Source: VRUE01 sp963762205 (GTDB lineage: Bacteria; Actinomycetota; Thermoleophilia; Solirubrobacterales; 70-9). From it: DNA of 64,000 nucleotides. The notes below the pieces were generated by a model. It was not told the DNA's origin. It was given only the letters and a program-made list of their open reading frames with translations, and did not search any database. Each line of letters starts with the position of its first letter. Position 1 is the first letter of the stretch. Location: positions 496,001-560,000 of the forward strand of contig CAVXJZ010000003.1 in the NCBI GenBank assembly GCA_963762205.1, given 5' to 3'. Positions 17,331 to 25,708 of the stretch are shown in pieces. The position numbers were made by a program, and so were the translations under genes.

Positions 17331-18661
17331 TCGCGCAGCGCCGAGACGATCTGGCGCGCCGCCTCGCCGACGCCCCGCGCCGAGCTCAGGTAGCCGACAA
17401 CGTTGATCCCCGGCTTGGGGCGTGCGGGCCGCAGCGCCCGGTGGCGGTCGTTGGCCGACGAGGGGGGCGGGGGGAGGATCTCGACCGATACCCCCGTGTC
17501 CGGGGACGAGATGTGCAGCCAGGTGACGAAGGCGGGGCCGCTGTCGTCGTCGATGCTCGGGAAGATCCGGCGAAAGTCCGGACGCGTGTCCCACAGGGCC
17601 CTCGCATAGCGGTTGACACCGCGGCCCGCGTGCCTGCCGACCTCACTCTCCTTCAGGTACTCGACGAACCGCTTCGCCCCGCGCTCGGTGAATACGGACT
17701 CGGTGATCGATCCGACCTCGGCCCCGTCTCGAAACACCCGCCGTGCCGCCCGGTCGAGCCCGATGCCGTTGGGCATCGTCTCCCAGCCATAGGGCCAGGC
17801 GATCGCCTGCTCGAAGCCGTGGGAGAGCAGTTCCGCCGCGTACTCCCCGCAGATCCGCGCGAGGACGGGGTCGGCGCCGACGTCGATCCGGTTCTGGTGC
17901 TTGCTCAGCTCGGTCGGGCGCCGCGGGTCGAAGCCGCTGAAATGGAAGAAGTGAAGCTGCTCGCCGTCGACCCGGTAGCCGCCGCCGTCGTCTTCGAGGC
18001 TCCGCGTGGGAAGGTTCCAGTAGGCGATGTTGAACGCCGTGTCCCGGAGGATGTCGATCCCCGGCCAGAGGCCCGGGGCCAGGTCGATCCACCGCTGGTC
18101 GACGAAACGCCCCTGCTCGGGCTCGTTCAGGCAGTCGGTCTCGAGGCGCTCCGACCACCAGTCGAGCAAAGCGTGAGCGGTCTGCCCCGCTCCGAGGGCG
18201 ATGAAGCCGAGGTTGTAGGAGCCGGCGATGAGGATGTCCTCTTCGCTCGGCTTGCGGCCGTCGCGGGGGAGCGGCGCGGTGAAGTGCGGCGTCAGGACCA
18301 CGTCGTGGCGCAGAGCGCGCTCGACGACCGGCTCGAGGGAGGAGAAGACCTGGATGTCCGGGTCGAGGTAGATGACCGAGTCCACCCCCGCCCTTTCCAG
18401 GAGGGTCCGCAGCAGCCATGGCTTGACGGCGGTCGACAGCTCCATCACGTCGTAGGAGGCCGCCATCCGGGCGGGATCGGCAAGGCCGATCTGATCGATC
18501 GTGATCAGCTCGAACGGCTCCTCGGCCGGATCGATGTAGCCGCTCGGCTCGTCGATGACGAGGACGCTGCAGGTGCCCTCCGGGTGGACCTCCAGGAAGG
18601 ACTCGGCGAGGACGCGCGCGTGGGCAACGTAGTTCCTCGCGATGATCGTGCAGATGTTCAC
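17246..18661 (-). CDS. N-terminal half of the giant glycosyltransferase: GT-A-like domain plus start of the GT4 domain
   Basis: A 471-codon ORF with a GTG start. Residues 1-270 begin with MNICTIIARNYVAHARVLAE and contain YLDPDIQVF, a DxD-type metal site, and a late HFFHFSGFDP motif, together resembling nucleotide-diphospho-sugar transferases of the GT8-like type. After about residue 425 the sequence GINVVGYLSSARGVGEAARQ begins a GT4 domain, and then the frame is lost after SALREG (near 17321-17332); the true continuation lies in the next frame. It is probably not a separate gene but the front of a GT + GT4 + methyltransferase fusion. TTGATAAT upstream (about 18700) is a possible promoter element. 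Confidence 0.78.
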   Translation of the reverse strand: MNICTIIARNYVAHARVLAESFLEVHPEGTCSVLVIDEPSGYIDPAEEPFELITIDQIGLADPARMAASYDVMELSTAVKPWLLRTLLERAGVDSVIYLDPDIQVFSSLEPVVERALRHDVVLTPHFTAPLPRDGRKPSEEDILIAGSYNLGFIALGAGQTAHALLDWWSERLETDCLNEPEQGRFVDQRWIDLAPGLWPGIDILRDTAFNIAYWNLPTRSLEDDGGGYRVDGEQLHFFHFSGFDPRRPTELSKHQNRIDVGADPVLARICGEYAAELLSHGFEQAIAWPYGWETMPNGIGLDRAARRVFRDGAEVGSITESVFTERGAKRFVEYLKESEVGRHAGRGVNRYARALWDTRPDFRRIFPSIDDDSGPAFVTWLHISSPDTGVSVEILPPPPSSANDRHRALRPARPKPGINVVGYLSSARGVGEAARQIVSALREGDVPRRGGRLAQRARGHLRGAGGARRR

Positions 18662-18701
18662 CCGGCCGGTCCCCTGTTCGAAGGCACTCCGGGGATGATT
18701 A

Positions 18702-19508
18702 TCAAGAGCGGTTCATGGCCGTGGCCTTCTCCACGGTCCATGTGCTCATGTCCCAGCTTGCGGCCTCGTCGACGGCACGCTCGCCCGATGCGTCGAGCTC
18801 GAGCTTGCGCGCCGTCGCGCCACCGCGAAAGGCGTGCTGCCAGGTGCGGAGCGGCTCGAAGCCCGATCCCCGCAGCCACCCTTCGAGGGCGACCCGGTTG
18901 GGGGCCCATTGCGAGGTGGGATCGCTGCCGAGCATGTCGGCGGGGTAGTACTGGACGATCGGCAGTGACCGGAGCTCGGGGTGAAAGTCGGTGAGTCGGC
19001 GCCAATCTCCGGCGTCGTCGACGAGGCCCTCGTCGATCATGTGCGTCTCGAGCACCAGCAGCGCCTCGGGGGAGCAGACGTCGTGGATGCGGTCGAGCGC
19101 GAGCAGGGGGTGGCGCAGGTGGTAGATGACCCCGAGGAACAGCACCAGGTCGAACCGCCCATAGCGCTCGGGCGCCAACGAGTAGACGTTCTCGGTGACA
19201 TAGGCCGCCTTCGAGCCGAGAAGCTCGGCGGCGATCGCAAAGCCGGTGTTGTGGGGTGGCTCGTTGTCGAGGGCGATGACCTCGCGGGCGCCGCGCCGCT
19301 CCGCCTCGAAGGTGAAGAAGCCGTCGCGGGCGCCGATGTCGAGCACGCGCATTCCGCTGAGGTCCTCGGGCATCCCGATCTGCGAGAGGAGCGCCGGGGT
19401 GTCCTGCAGCCCGGGCGTCCAGACGCCTGGAGCTACCTCGATCCGGTGGTGCCACTTCTCCTGCTTTGCGATTGCCTCATGGGCCTCGCGTCCGCGGTCC
19501 TCCTGCAT
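18702..19508 (-). CDS. class I SAM-dependent methyltransferase (DUF1698/CmoB-like)
   Basis: A 268-residue protein. KWHHRIEVAPGVWTPG near residues 15-30 and VLDIGARDGFFTFEAERRG as SAM motif I, then FLGVIYHLRHPLLALD, match the CmoB/DUF1698-type methyltransferases that occur as sugar-cluster enzymes in actinobacteria. ATG at 19508 is chosen because TAGACT lies 8 bases upstream, giving a leaderless start, and the open frame beyond it is arginine-rich antisense sequence. The substrate is probably a glycan or lipid-linked sugar rather than tRNA, judged from the neighbours. Confidence 0.82.
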   Translation of the reverse strand: MQEDRGREAHEAIAKQEKWHHRIEVAPGVWTPGLQDTPALLSQIGMPEDLSGMRVLDIGARDGFFTFEAERRGAREVIALDNEPPHNTGFAIAAELLGSKAAYVTENVYSLAPERYGRFDLVLFLGVIYHLRHPLLALDRIHDVCSPEALLVLETHMIDEGLVDDAGDWRRLTDFHPELRSLPIVQYYPADMLGSDPTSQWAPNRVALEGWLRGSGFEPLRTWQHAFRGGATARKLELDASGERAVDEAASWDMSTWTVEKATAMNRS

Positions 19509-19561
19509 GCGGGGGCAGTCTAGTCCCACGCGGAATGACGCCCGACGCCGTGGTCCCGGCG

Positions 19562-20728
19562 TCAGTCGAATACGCGCTCGACGCCCAGCGGCTGCCTGCG
19601 GCGCAGGGTCTCCTCGGCAAGGCGCGATGCGTCCACCTCCACATGCGGCACGCGCGCCACGAAGCGCTCCGCGCCCTGCACGAGCACCGCCTTCGCGCCC
19701 ACGTCGCGGACGTAGTCGGCATCCCAGCCGAACGGGACCCAGACGAAGTGCACCTCCCGGAAGACCTGCGCCATGAACCACGACAGCCCCTGGTAGTACG
19801 CGGCGCCGAAGCCGAACGAGTCGCCGAAGAGGACCGCGACCCGCGGGTCGGGGGCCCGCTCGTTGCGGAAGACGCGGCGCGTGCCGATGTGCCCGTCGAC
19901 GGCGGCGATCTCGTCGCGATTGTCCTCGACGATGGTGGCGTCGAGGAGCGAGTTCGGCTCGCTGACGATGCTGACGATCTGTGGGTCGAACTTGGCTCCG
20001 AGGTCGCCGGCGATCGGATAGGAGCGCAGCGCGAGCTCGCTGAAGTCGGGCGGATCCTGGACGCCGAGCGCGGCCCGCACCGAGGAGAACAGCATCTCGT
20101 TGCCGCGGAAGGTGAGGTGGGTGTCGGTGCGCAGGTAGACGTCCTCATCCGTCGCCGCCGCGGCACGGAGCTCGGCGAGCGGGTAGGCGATCGGCATCTC
20201 GGGCACGGACAGCAGGCGCTCGATCGGACGCGGCCCGACCCGCGCCAGCTCCTCCGGGTAGCGGTCCTCGTAGACGGCGAGCTTGTCGGGCACGACCAGC
20301 AGCGCGGAGTCGATCTCGAGGGCGGCCGACTGCTCGGCTCTGCGGTCAATCACCTCCTGCCACTCGTCCAGCCAGCTCGGCTCCATCTCGACGGCGCCGA
20401 CGTACTGGCCGAGGTTGGCGTTGCTCCCCCCGCAGAGGAACAGCCAGCCGTCGTTCCCGACGATCGCGATCTCGTCGTCCGAGCGGGTGCCGGGGGGGAG
20501 GCCGAAGGGGGCGAGGTCGGGGTGGAAGACGTTGACGACCGGCGGGGCCTTCGAGGAGTCCGCCTGGCGCTTCAGCTGCCGCACGGCGTACTCCTCGGAG
20601 TCGAGCGCGACCCGCAGCAGGTCGTCCAGCGTGCTGACCGCCGCGAGCTGCCCCTCGATCTCCTCCTCGCTCGGCGTGCGCCCGAGCACCTGGCGGTAGA
20701 CCGAGACGACCTGCTCGCGTGTGGGCAT
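19562..20728 (-). CDS. AlgX/AlgJ-like SGNH-type O-acetyltransferase domain protein with DUF4214-like N-terminus
   Basis: A 388-residue protein. Residues 8-55 (VYRQVLGRTPSEEEI) resemble the DUF4214 helical repeat. Residues 85-310 resemble the AlgJ/AlgX sugar acetyltransferase fold: GNDGWLFL (91-98), VVPDKLAVYEDRYP, DTHLTFRG with the Asp202/His204 dyad, and GDSFG with the presumed nucleophile Ser304. Family members O-acetylate exported alginate-like polymers. Unlike AlgX it has no signal peptide or membrane anchor, so it would act in the cytosol unless exported differently. TAGGCT lies 6 bases before the ATG, which implies leaderless expression. Confidence 0.8.
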   Translation of the reverse strand: MPTREQVVSVYRQVLGRTPSEEEIEGQLAAVSTLDDLLRVALDSEEYAVRQLKRQADSSKAPPVVNVFHPDLAPFGLPPGTRSDDEIAIVGNDGWLFLCGGSNANLGQYVGAVEMEPSWLDEWQEVIDRRAEQSAALEIDSALLVVPDKLAVYEDRYPEELARVGPRPIERLLSVPEMPIAYPLAELRAAAATDEDVYLRTDTHLTFRGNEMLFSSVRAALGVQDPPDFSELALRSYPIAGDLGAKFDPQIVSIVSEPNSLLDATIVEDNRDEIAAVDGHIGTRRVFRNERAPDPRVAVLFGDSFGFGAAYYQGLSWFMAQVFREVHFVWVPFGWDADYVRDVGAKAVLVQGAERFVARVPHVEVDASRLAEETLRRRQPLGVERVFD

Positions 20729-20737
20729 CGGCGCAGC

Positions 20738-22371
20738 CTACGAGGTCCCAAGCCGGCGGGAGGCCCAGGCGAGGTGCGCCCTAAGGCGCGGCATTCCGCG
20801 AAAGAGGTTGGGATTGGAAGAGGGATCGGCAGCCGTCAGCGGGAGCCAGCGATCGATCAGCGCCTCCTTCTCCCAGTCCTCGACCTCCGACGAGCGGCTG
20901 GATGACTCGAAGTGGTAGAGGACGGTGTCCGGGTCGTACACGACCCGCAGGCCCTTGGTGCGCAGCTTGAGGCAGTAGTCGATGTCGTTGTAGTTCACCG
21001 GAAGCGCCGTCGAGAGCCCGCCCACCTCGTCGAATGCCGTCGCCGGGGTCATCATGCAGGCGCCGGTCACCGCCAGATAGTTCTGCGCCACGCGGGCGTT
21101 GTTCGCGTACCCCTCGAACTCACCGGTGAAGCCGCGGTAGATGTGACCCGGAAGCCCACTCTCCTCGAAGAGGACACCCGCATGTTGCAGGCGCCCGTCC
21201 TCCCAGAGAAGGCGCGCTCCCACGGCGCCGATCCCGGGATGCTGCGCGTACATGACCAGACGATCGATCCACTCGGGGGTGACGACCTCCATGTCGTCGT
21301 TCAGCAGCAGCAGCAGATCCCCCTCGCTGTGTCGTGCCCCCAGATTGATCTTGGCCGAGAAATTGAACTCGCCGTCGTGGGTCGCCAGGCGCAGCCGGTC
21401 GCCGGCGACCTCCTCGATCTCGGCGATCGCCGCCGGGTCGGTCGAGGCGTCGACCACGCAGACGATCTCGTAGTCGGGGTAGGTGGATTTCTCGACGATG
21501 CTGCGAACGCAGTGCTCGACGAGCGTGACCTCCTCGTACCGAACCTCGCGCCTGGTGCCGTTGGTCGGGATGACGATGCTGACCGGAGGCCGACGGGTGA
21601 GGGCCGGGCGAAGGTGGTAGACGCCCGACAGCTCCTCGTCGTGGTCGACGCGGGCCTCGAGGCCGATCCGCTCGCAGTGGGCCTGCACAGCGCGCGTCCC
21701 CGCCTCGAACGCCCACGGTTTCACCGCCTCGTCGCCGCTCGCGGCCGAGGTCTCGATCGCGCGCCAGTGGTACAGGACGCGGGGGATGTGGACCACGGAC
21801 CGGGCGCGCTCGGTCACCCTGAGCACGAGGTCCCAGTCCTGAGATCCCTCGAACTCCGGGTCGAACCCGCCCACCTCCTCGACCAGTGACCTTCGGAGGA
21901 CGCTCAGGTGGCAGGTGTACATCTGGGTGCGCATCCGCTCCGGCGACCAGTCCGGCTTGCAGAACGGCCCGAAGTGGAGGCCCGCGCGGTTGATCTTGTC
22001 CTCGTCGGTGTAGACGTAGTCGGCCGTCGGCTCCTCGTCGAGCGCCTCGGCGACGAAGCTCAGCGCGTCGGGGTGGAGCTTGTCGTCGTGGTCGAGCAGG
22101 GCGATGAACTCCCCGCGGGCCATCTCGAGCCCGTCGTTGGACGCCGCCACGATGCCGCCGTTGCGCTGCGGCGCTTGAAGCGGATCCGCGGGTCGCGGCG
22201 CTCGGCGGCCTCCAGCTCCGCGGCGACGTGCGGCCGGCTCGAGGCGTCGTCGACGAGGCACAGCTCCCAATCTCGAAATCGCTGGCGCCGGACGGACCGC
22301 AGCATCGCCCGCAGGACCCCGGCCGGCGTTTCGTAGACCGGCGTGACTATCGAGAATCTGGGACCCGACAC
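20738..22371 (-). pseudogene. two-domain GT2 glycosyltransferase, interrupted by a frameshift
   Basis: Two overlapping frames together make a tandem GT2 protein of about 540 residues. The first frame starts with GTG at 22371 (FSIVTPVYETPAGVLRAML, LVDDASS) and is lost after DPRIRFKRR. The second resumes with NGGIVAASNDGLEMARG and LLDHDD and runs to the stop at 20738. A second GT2 domain has VSIVIPTNG, LLLLNDDMEV and NYNDIDYCLKL. The break lies at about 22161-22176 and needs a change of only one or two bases. Because everything after it is intact, this may be an assembly error rather than a dead gene. It follows a small coiled-coil ORF by 2 bases. Confidence 0.8.
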
Positions 22372-22373
22372 GG

Positions 22374-22583
22374 CTAGCCCCGGGATCCGCGGAGCCCTTC
22401 GACCGCCTTCACGACGAGCGCCGGCAGCGCGCGCAGCCTGCGGACAGCCCCGAGCACGTACCTGGCGCGCGTTTCGAGCTCCAGAAGCCGGCCGCGCGCG
22501 GCGCCGAGCTCCGCGTCCCTGGCGACGAGGAGGTCCCTCAGCCTCAGCACCTCCTGCCTTTCCCGGGCCAGCTCCTCCGCCAA
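22374..22583 (-). CDS. small coiled-coil ORF, possibly the N-terminal extension of the downstream GT2
   Basis: A 69-codon ORF with a TTG start, rich in Glu, Arg, Leu and Ala with heptad spacing, and a basic, hydrophobic C-terminus. It ends 2 bases before the GTG of the GT2 gene. No ATG or GTG exists upstream before an in-frame stop. It may be a separate small partner protein, or the region may be the leader of the GT2 separated by another error. I do not recognise a family. Confidence 0.4.
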   Translation of the reverse strand: MAEELARERQEVLRLRDLLVARDAELGAARGRLLELETRARYVLGAVRRLRALPALVVKAVEGLRGSRG

Positions 22584-22661
22584 GCGGGCCGGGTCGGCCG
22601 GCTCGCCGAGGGGAGTGGTCTTGGCGGGAGTCGGGTCGTTTTACACGACGGCCGAGTCTAC

Positions 22662-23519
22662 TCAGAGGTCCTCGGCGATCCGGGGCGCCTCACGGCGAAA
22701 GACCCAGACCGCAAAGGCGCAGGCGCCGACGAAGATCGCGGTCGCCGGCAGCAGGTGCAGCACACCGCCGGCGGCCTCCACGGCCGTGGGCGCCTGCGGT
22801 TCGGCCAGGATCCAGACCCGTACCTGCTCGAAGATCACCGCCAGTGGGTTGATCATCAGCAGCTGTTCGGTCGTCTGGCTTTCGAAGGCGGTGACCGGAT
22901 AGAGGATCGGCGTCCCGTAGAAGAGCACCTGCGCGACGACCAGCCAGATGATCGAGACGTCGCGAAAGCGCACATAGAGGATCGACAGCGCCGAGCTCAC
23001 CGCCGCCGTGAGCACGAAGAGGAAGAGGAAGGCGACCGGTAGGAGCAGCCAGGTCCAGGTCGGGTCGACCCCGAAGGCGAAGACGAAGGCGAAGACGATC
23101 ACGAAGTTGAGGCCGAGATTGAACGCCCCGGTGAAGACGGTCGCCAGCGGGATCACCAGGCGGGGGAACTGGGTCTTGCGGACGATGCCCTCCTGGGCCA
23201 CCACCGAGGTGACGGCATTCGTCGTCGATTCCTGGAAGAAGGTGAAGAGGACGATCCCGAGCAGCAGCATCACCGGGTAGTGCTCGACTTCGTCGCCGCC
23301 CACTCTGAAGACCCTGGTGAAGACGAACAGCAGGACGCCGAAGAGCATCAGCGGTCGCATCAGGGACCAGACGTAGCCGAGCACCGTGCCGAAGTAGGCG
23401 CGCTTGAACTCGGTCACCGACATCAGCCAGAGCAGGTCGAAGAAGCGCTGGCGGCCACCTCCCAGGGCCGACGGCCCGCGGACCTCGCGCAGCGTCGTTG
23501 CGGTCGCGGTCTGGTTCAC
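22662..23519 (-). CDS. polysaccharide ABC exporter, permease subunit (Wzm/TagG type)
   Basis: A 285-residue ABC-2 permease with six hydrophobic segments. The N-terminal RFFDLLWLMSVTEFKRAYFGTVLGYVWSLMRPL amphipathic/gate region (read in two parts), FTFFQESTTNAVTSVV, and YGTPILYPV are typical of Wzm/TagG. The GTG start overlaps the stop of the ATPase gene by 4 bases, so the two subunits are translationally coupled. The pair exports a finished undecaprenyl-linked polysaccharide across the cytoplasmic membrane. The long in-frame extension upstream of 23519 is antisense to the ATPase gene and is rejected. Confidence 0.92.
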   Translation of the reverse strand: MNQTATATTLREVRGPSALGGGRQRFFDLLWLMSVTEFKRAYFGTVLGYVWSLMRPLMLFGVLLFVFTRVFRVGGDEVEHYPVMLLLGIVLFTFFQESTTNAVTSVVAQEGIVRKTQFPRLVIPLATVFTGAFNLGLNFVIVFAFVFAFGVDPTWTWLLLPVAFLFLFVLTAAVSSALSILYVRFRDVSIIWLVVAQVLFYGTPILYPVTAFESQTTEQLLMINPLAVIFEQVRVWILAEPQAPTAVEAAGGVLHLLPATAIFVGACAFAVWVFRREAPRIAEDL

Positions 23520-24790
23520 CCGTCTCCTCCGCCGAGCACGGTCGTCGTCGTCGATCGCTGCGGGAGCGAGACGAGCCCGCGGTCTCCCGGCCCGCCGAAG
23601 ACGACGAAATCGACCGCGCTGGGGACGTCGAGCGCCACCCCTCCTTCGAGGACGCGATTGACCCCGCAGTGCACGAAGTAGTGACCGGGCCCGAGGAGAT
23701 TGGAGGCGACCGTCTCCACCCTGAAGCGCTCTCCGGCCTTGATCGGCCGGGGATTCTCGTCCCCGATCACCGCGCGCAGCTGGCAGACGCCGATGCCGTC
23801 GCCGTTGACCAGGAGATAGCCGACGCCGAGCGCGGCGAAGTCCTCCCTGGCTTCGATCTCGACCCGGATCCGGATCTCGTCGCCGTGCTCGACCGAGCTG
23901 ACCCTGCCCCCGTCGGCGTCGACGATGCGGGCGTCCAGCATTCTCACCGAGGCCGATTCGCTCGATCCTGTGGCGGCGGATGCATCCCCCGTGCCGGAGC
24001 GGTCGAAGTTGAGGCGCAGGTATCGTCGTCCGACCTCTTCGGGCTCGCCGATGTGGGCGATGCGGCCGTCGTCGATCAGCATCGCGCGATGGCAGTACTC
24101 CTCGACCGTGGCCATCTCGTGCGTGACCAGGACGATCGTCTTGCCCGCGGCTTTCATCGAGCGGAAGGCGTCCGCGCACTTCTGCTGGAAGGCGGCGTCG
24201 CCGACGGCGAGCACCTCGTCGATCAGCAGGATGTCGGCGTCGACCTCCATCAACAGCGAGAAGGCAAGGCGCACCAGCATCCCCGACGAGTAGTTCTTCA
24301 GCTTCAGGTCGACGAACTCCTCCAGTTCGGCGAAGGCCACGACGGCGTCGAGGCGACTGCGCGCCTCCTGTGGGGAGAGGCCCATCATCACCCCGTTCAG
24401 GACCACGTTCTGACGAGCGCTGAGCTCGGGGTCGAAGCCGACGCCCAGCTCGATGAACGGGGCCAGCCGCCCGGCGATGCGAATGCTCCCCGAGTCGGCG
24501 CGGTAGATGCTCGCGAGCAGCTTCAGCAGGGTGCTCTTGCCGGACCCGTTGCGGCCGACGATCCCGAAGAACTCCCCCTGGCGGATCTCGAAGGAAATGC
24601 CGTCGAGGGCTCTGAGCTCGCGGTACTCCCGGGGGGCGAACGGCCGCGTGGCGCGCTCTTTCAGCGAGTCGATCCGGTGGGTCGGGATCCGGAACGCCTT
24701 CTCGAGCCCCTCGACCTGGATCGCCGGCGGCCGGTCGGCCAGGTCCTGCGAGGGGCCGGCTGGTGCTGTCGCGATTGGGTCGTCGGGCAT
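23516..24790 (-). CDS. polysaccharide ABC exporter, ATP-binding subunit with C-terminal Wzt domain
   Basis: A 424-residue protein. Walker A GRNGSGKST (about 79-87), signature NYSSGM, Walker B ADILLIDEVLAVGD and the switch LVTHEM form a complete nucleotide-binding domain. Residues about 275-424 are an extra beta-rich domain like the Wzt C-terminus, which in O8/O9a-type systems recognises the capped non-reducing end of the glycan. It sits in a two-gene unit with the permease. TACCCT 11 bases before the ATG is a possible -10. The C-terminal domain implies that chain-end recognition couples termination to export here. Confidence 0.92.
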   Translation of the reverse strand: MPDDPIATAPAGPSQDLADRPPAIQVEGLEKAFRIPTHRIDSLKERATRPFAPREYRELRALDGISFEIRQGEFFGIVGRNGSGKSTLLKLLASIYRADSGSIRIAGRLAPFIELGVGFDPELSARQNVVLNGVMMGLSPQEARSRLDAVVAFAELEEFVDLKLKNYSSGMLVRLAFSLLMEVDADILLIDEVLAVGDAAFQQKCADAFRSMKAAGKTIVLVTHEMATVEEYCHRAMLIDDGRIAHIGEPEEVGRRYLRLNFDRSGTGDASAATGSSESASVRMLDARIVDADGGRVSSVEHGDEIRIRVEIEAREDFAALGVGYLLVNGDGIGVCQLRAVIGDENPRPIKAGERFRVETVASNLLGPGHYFVHCGVNRVLEGGVALDVPSAVDFVVFGGPGDRGLVSLPQRSTTTTVLGGGDG

Positions 24791-24820
24791 CGGCGGGGCG
24801 AAGGGTAGGCGAAAGGGCCG

Positions 24821-25681
24821 CTAGCGCCCTGCGGAGCGGGATGCGGCCTTCCGCAGCCTCGAAGCCAGCCTGCGGGCCAGTCGTCGCCCGCGACCGGTGC
24901 CGGCCGGCGCAATCGGGTCCGCGGGCGGCAGCGGCGGGGCGCCCGCCTTGCGGAGGATGACGATGAACTCGATCGCCTGCCGCGCCGCCGCTTCGATGTC
25001 GAAGGCCTCCTCGAGCCGCTCGCGGCAGTGGAGGATCAGCTTCAGGAACTCAGCCTGGGTCCAGACGTGCATGTGGATCGAGTACCGGGCCGCTTCGAGC
25101 TCGCGCGAACGCGCCTCGACCCGCTCCTCCGTGTCGCCCTCCTCGTCGACCACGAGCCGGCTCCACTCGTCGTAGTGCTCCCGCCGCGAGCGCTCCGCCC
25201 CCTGTTCGTGATCGGCGACCATGTGATCGAGCGCGGTCACCGGACGCCGATGGTCGAACGTGTGGCGCTTGTCCGGGACGGCGTAGAAGAGGATGCCCCC
25301 CGGCCTCAGTTTGCCGAGGTGGGTTCCGATCGTGCGGATCGGGTCCTCGCAGTGCTCGAGGAAGTGGTTGGCGACGATGAAGTCCTGGGACTCGTCGGGG
25401 ACGGTCTCCAGGAGCTCGCCGTTGTCGATGACGTCGACGGGGGTCAGGTCCCAGTCGGCCAGCTCCGCGTACTCGGCGCGGAGGTCGTCGACCGACATGC
25501 GGTCGACATAGCGCACGCGGGCCCGGGGCGGCACCTCGAGAGGTAGGTGGAGGGCGCCGATCTCCAGCCCCTGGCCCGCCAGGAAGCGATCGGCAAACAC
25601 CCGTCGCGCATCCAGAAAGACGGGCAGAGGGTCCTCCGGGCGGGCCTTATCCTGGTCAGCCCTGCTACGGGTCGCGCTCAT
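24821..25681 (-). CDS. class I SAM-dependent methyltransferase
   Basis: A 286-residue protein with LEIGALHLPL as a degenerate motif I, VDNGELLETV and FIVANHFLEHCEDP as the Methyltransf_11 core, and LRPGGILFYAVPDKRHTFD, a motif frequent in sugar methyltransferases of polysaccharide clusters. The C-terminus is arginine-rich. It lies 30 bases upstream of wzt on the same strand. TAGCCT ends 6 bases before the ATG, so the mRNA is probably leaderless. The target is most likely the exported glycan. Confidence 0.8.
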   Translation of the reverse strand: MSATRSRADQDKARPEDPLPVFLDARRVFADRFLAGQGLEIGALHLPLEVPPRARVRYVDRMSVDDLRAEYAELADWDLTPVDVIDNGELLETVPDESQDFIVANHFLEHCEDPIRTIGTHLGKLRPGGILFYAVPDKRHTFDHRRPVTALDHMVADHEQGAERSRREHYDEWSRLVVDEEGDTEERVEARSRELEAARYSIHMHVWTQAEFLKLILHCRERLEEAFDIEAAARQAIEFIVILRKAGAPPLPPADPIAPAGTGRGRRLARRLASRLRKAASRSAGR

Positions 25682-25687
25682 TGCCGC

Positions 25688-25697
25688 AGGCTATCCG
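25688..25697. promoter_or_regulatory. overlapping divergent -10 elements
   Basis: The minus strand reads TAGCCT (complement of 25688-25693), 6 bases before the methyltransferase ATG. The plus strand reads TATCCG (25692-25697), 11 bases before the GT2 ATG at 25709. The 27-base intergenic space leaves no room for separate promoters, so a shared near-symmetric site is inferred. Confidence 0.45.
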
Positions 25698-25708
25698 TTC
25701 GGCACCCG

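Noticed and set aside
17186..18994. 602-codon plus-strand open frame opposite the giant glycosyltransferase
   Set aside because: The complement encodes MNICTII..., YLDPDIQ and GT4 motifs; the plus-strand product has no family features.
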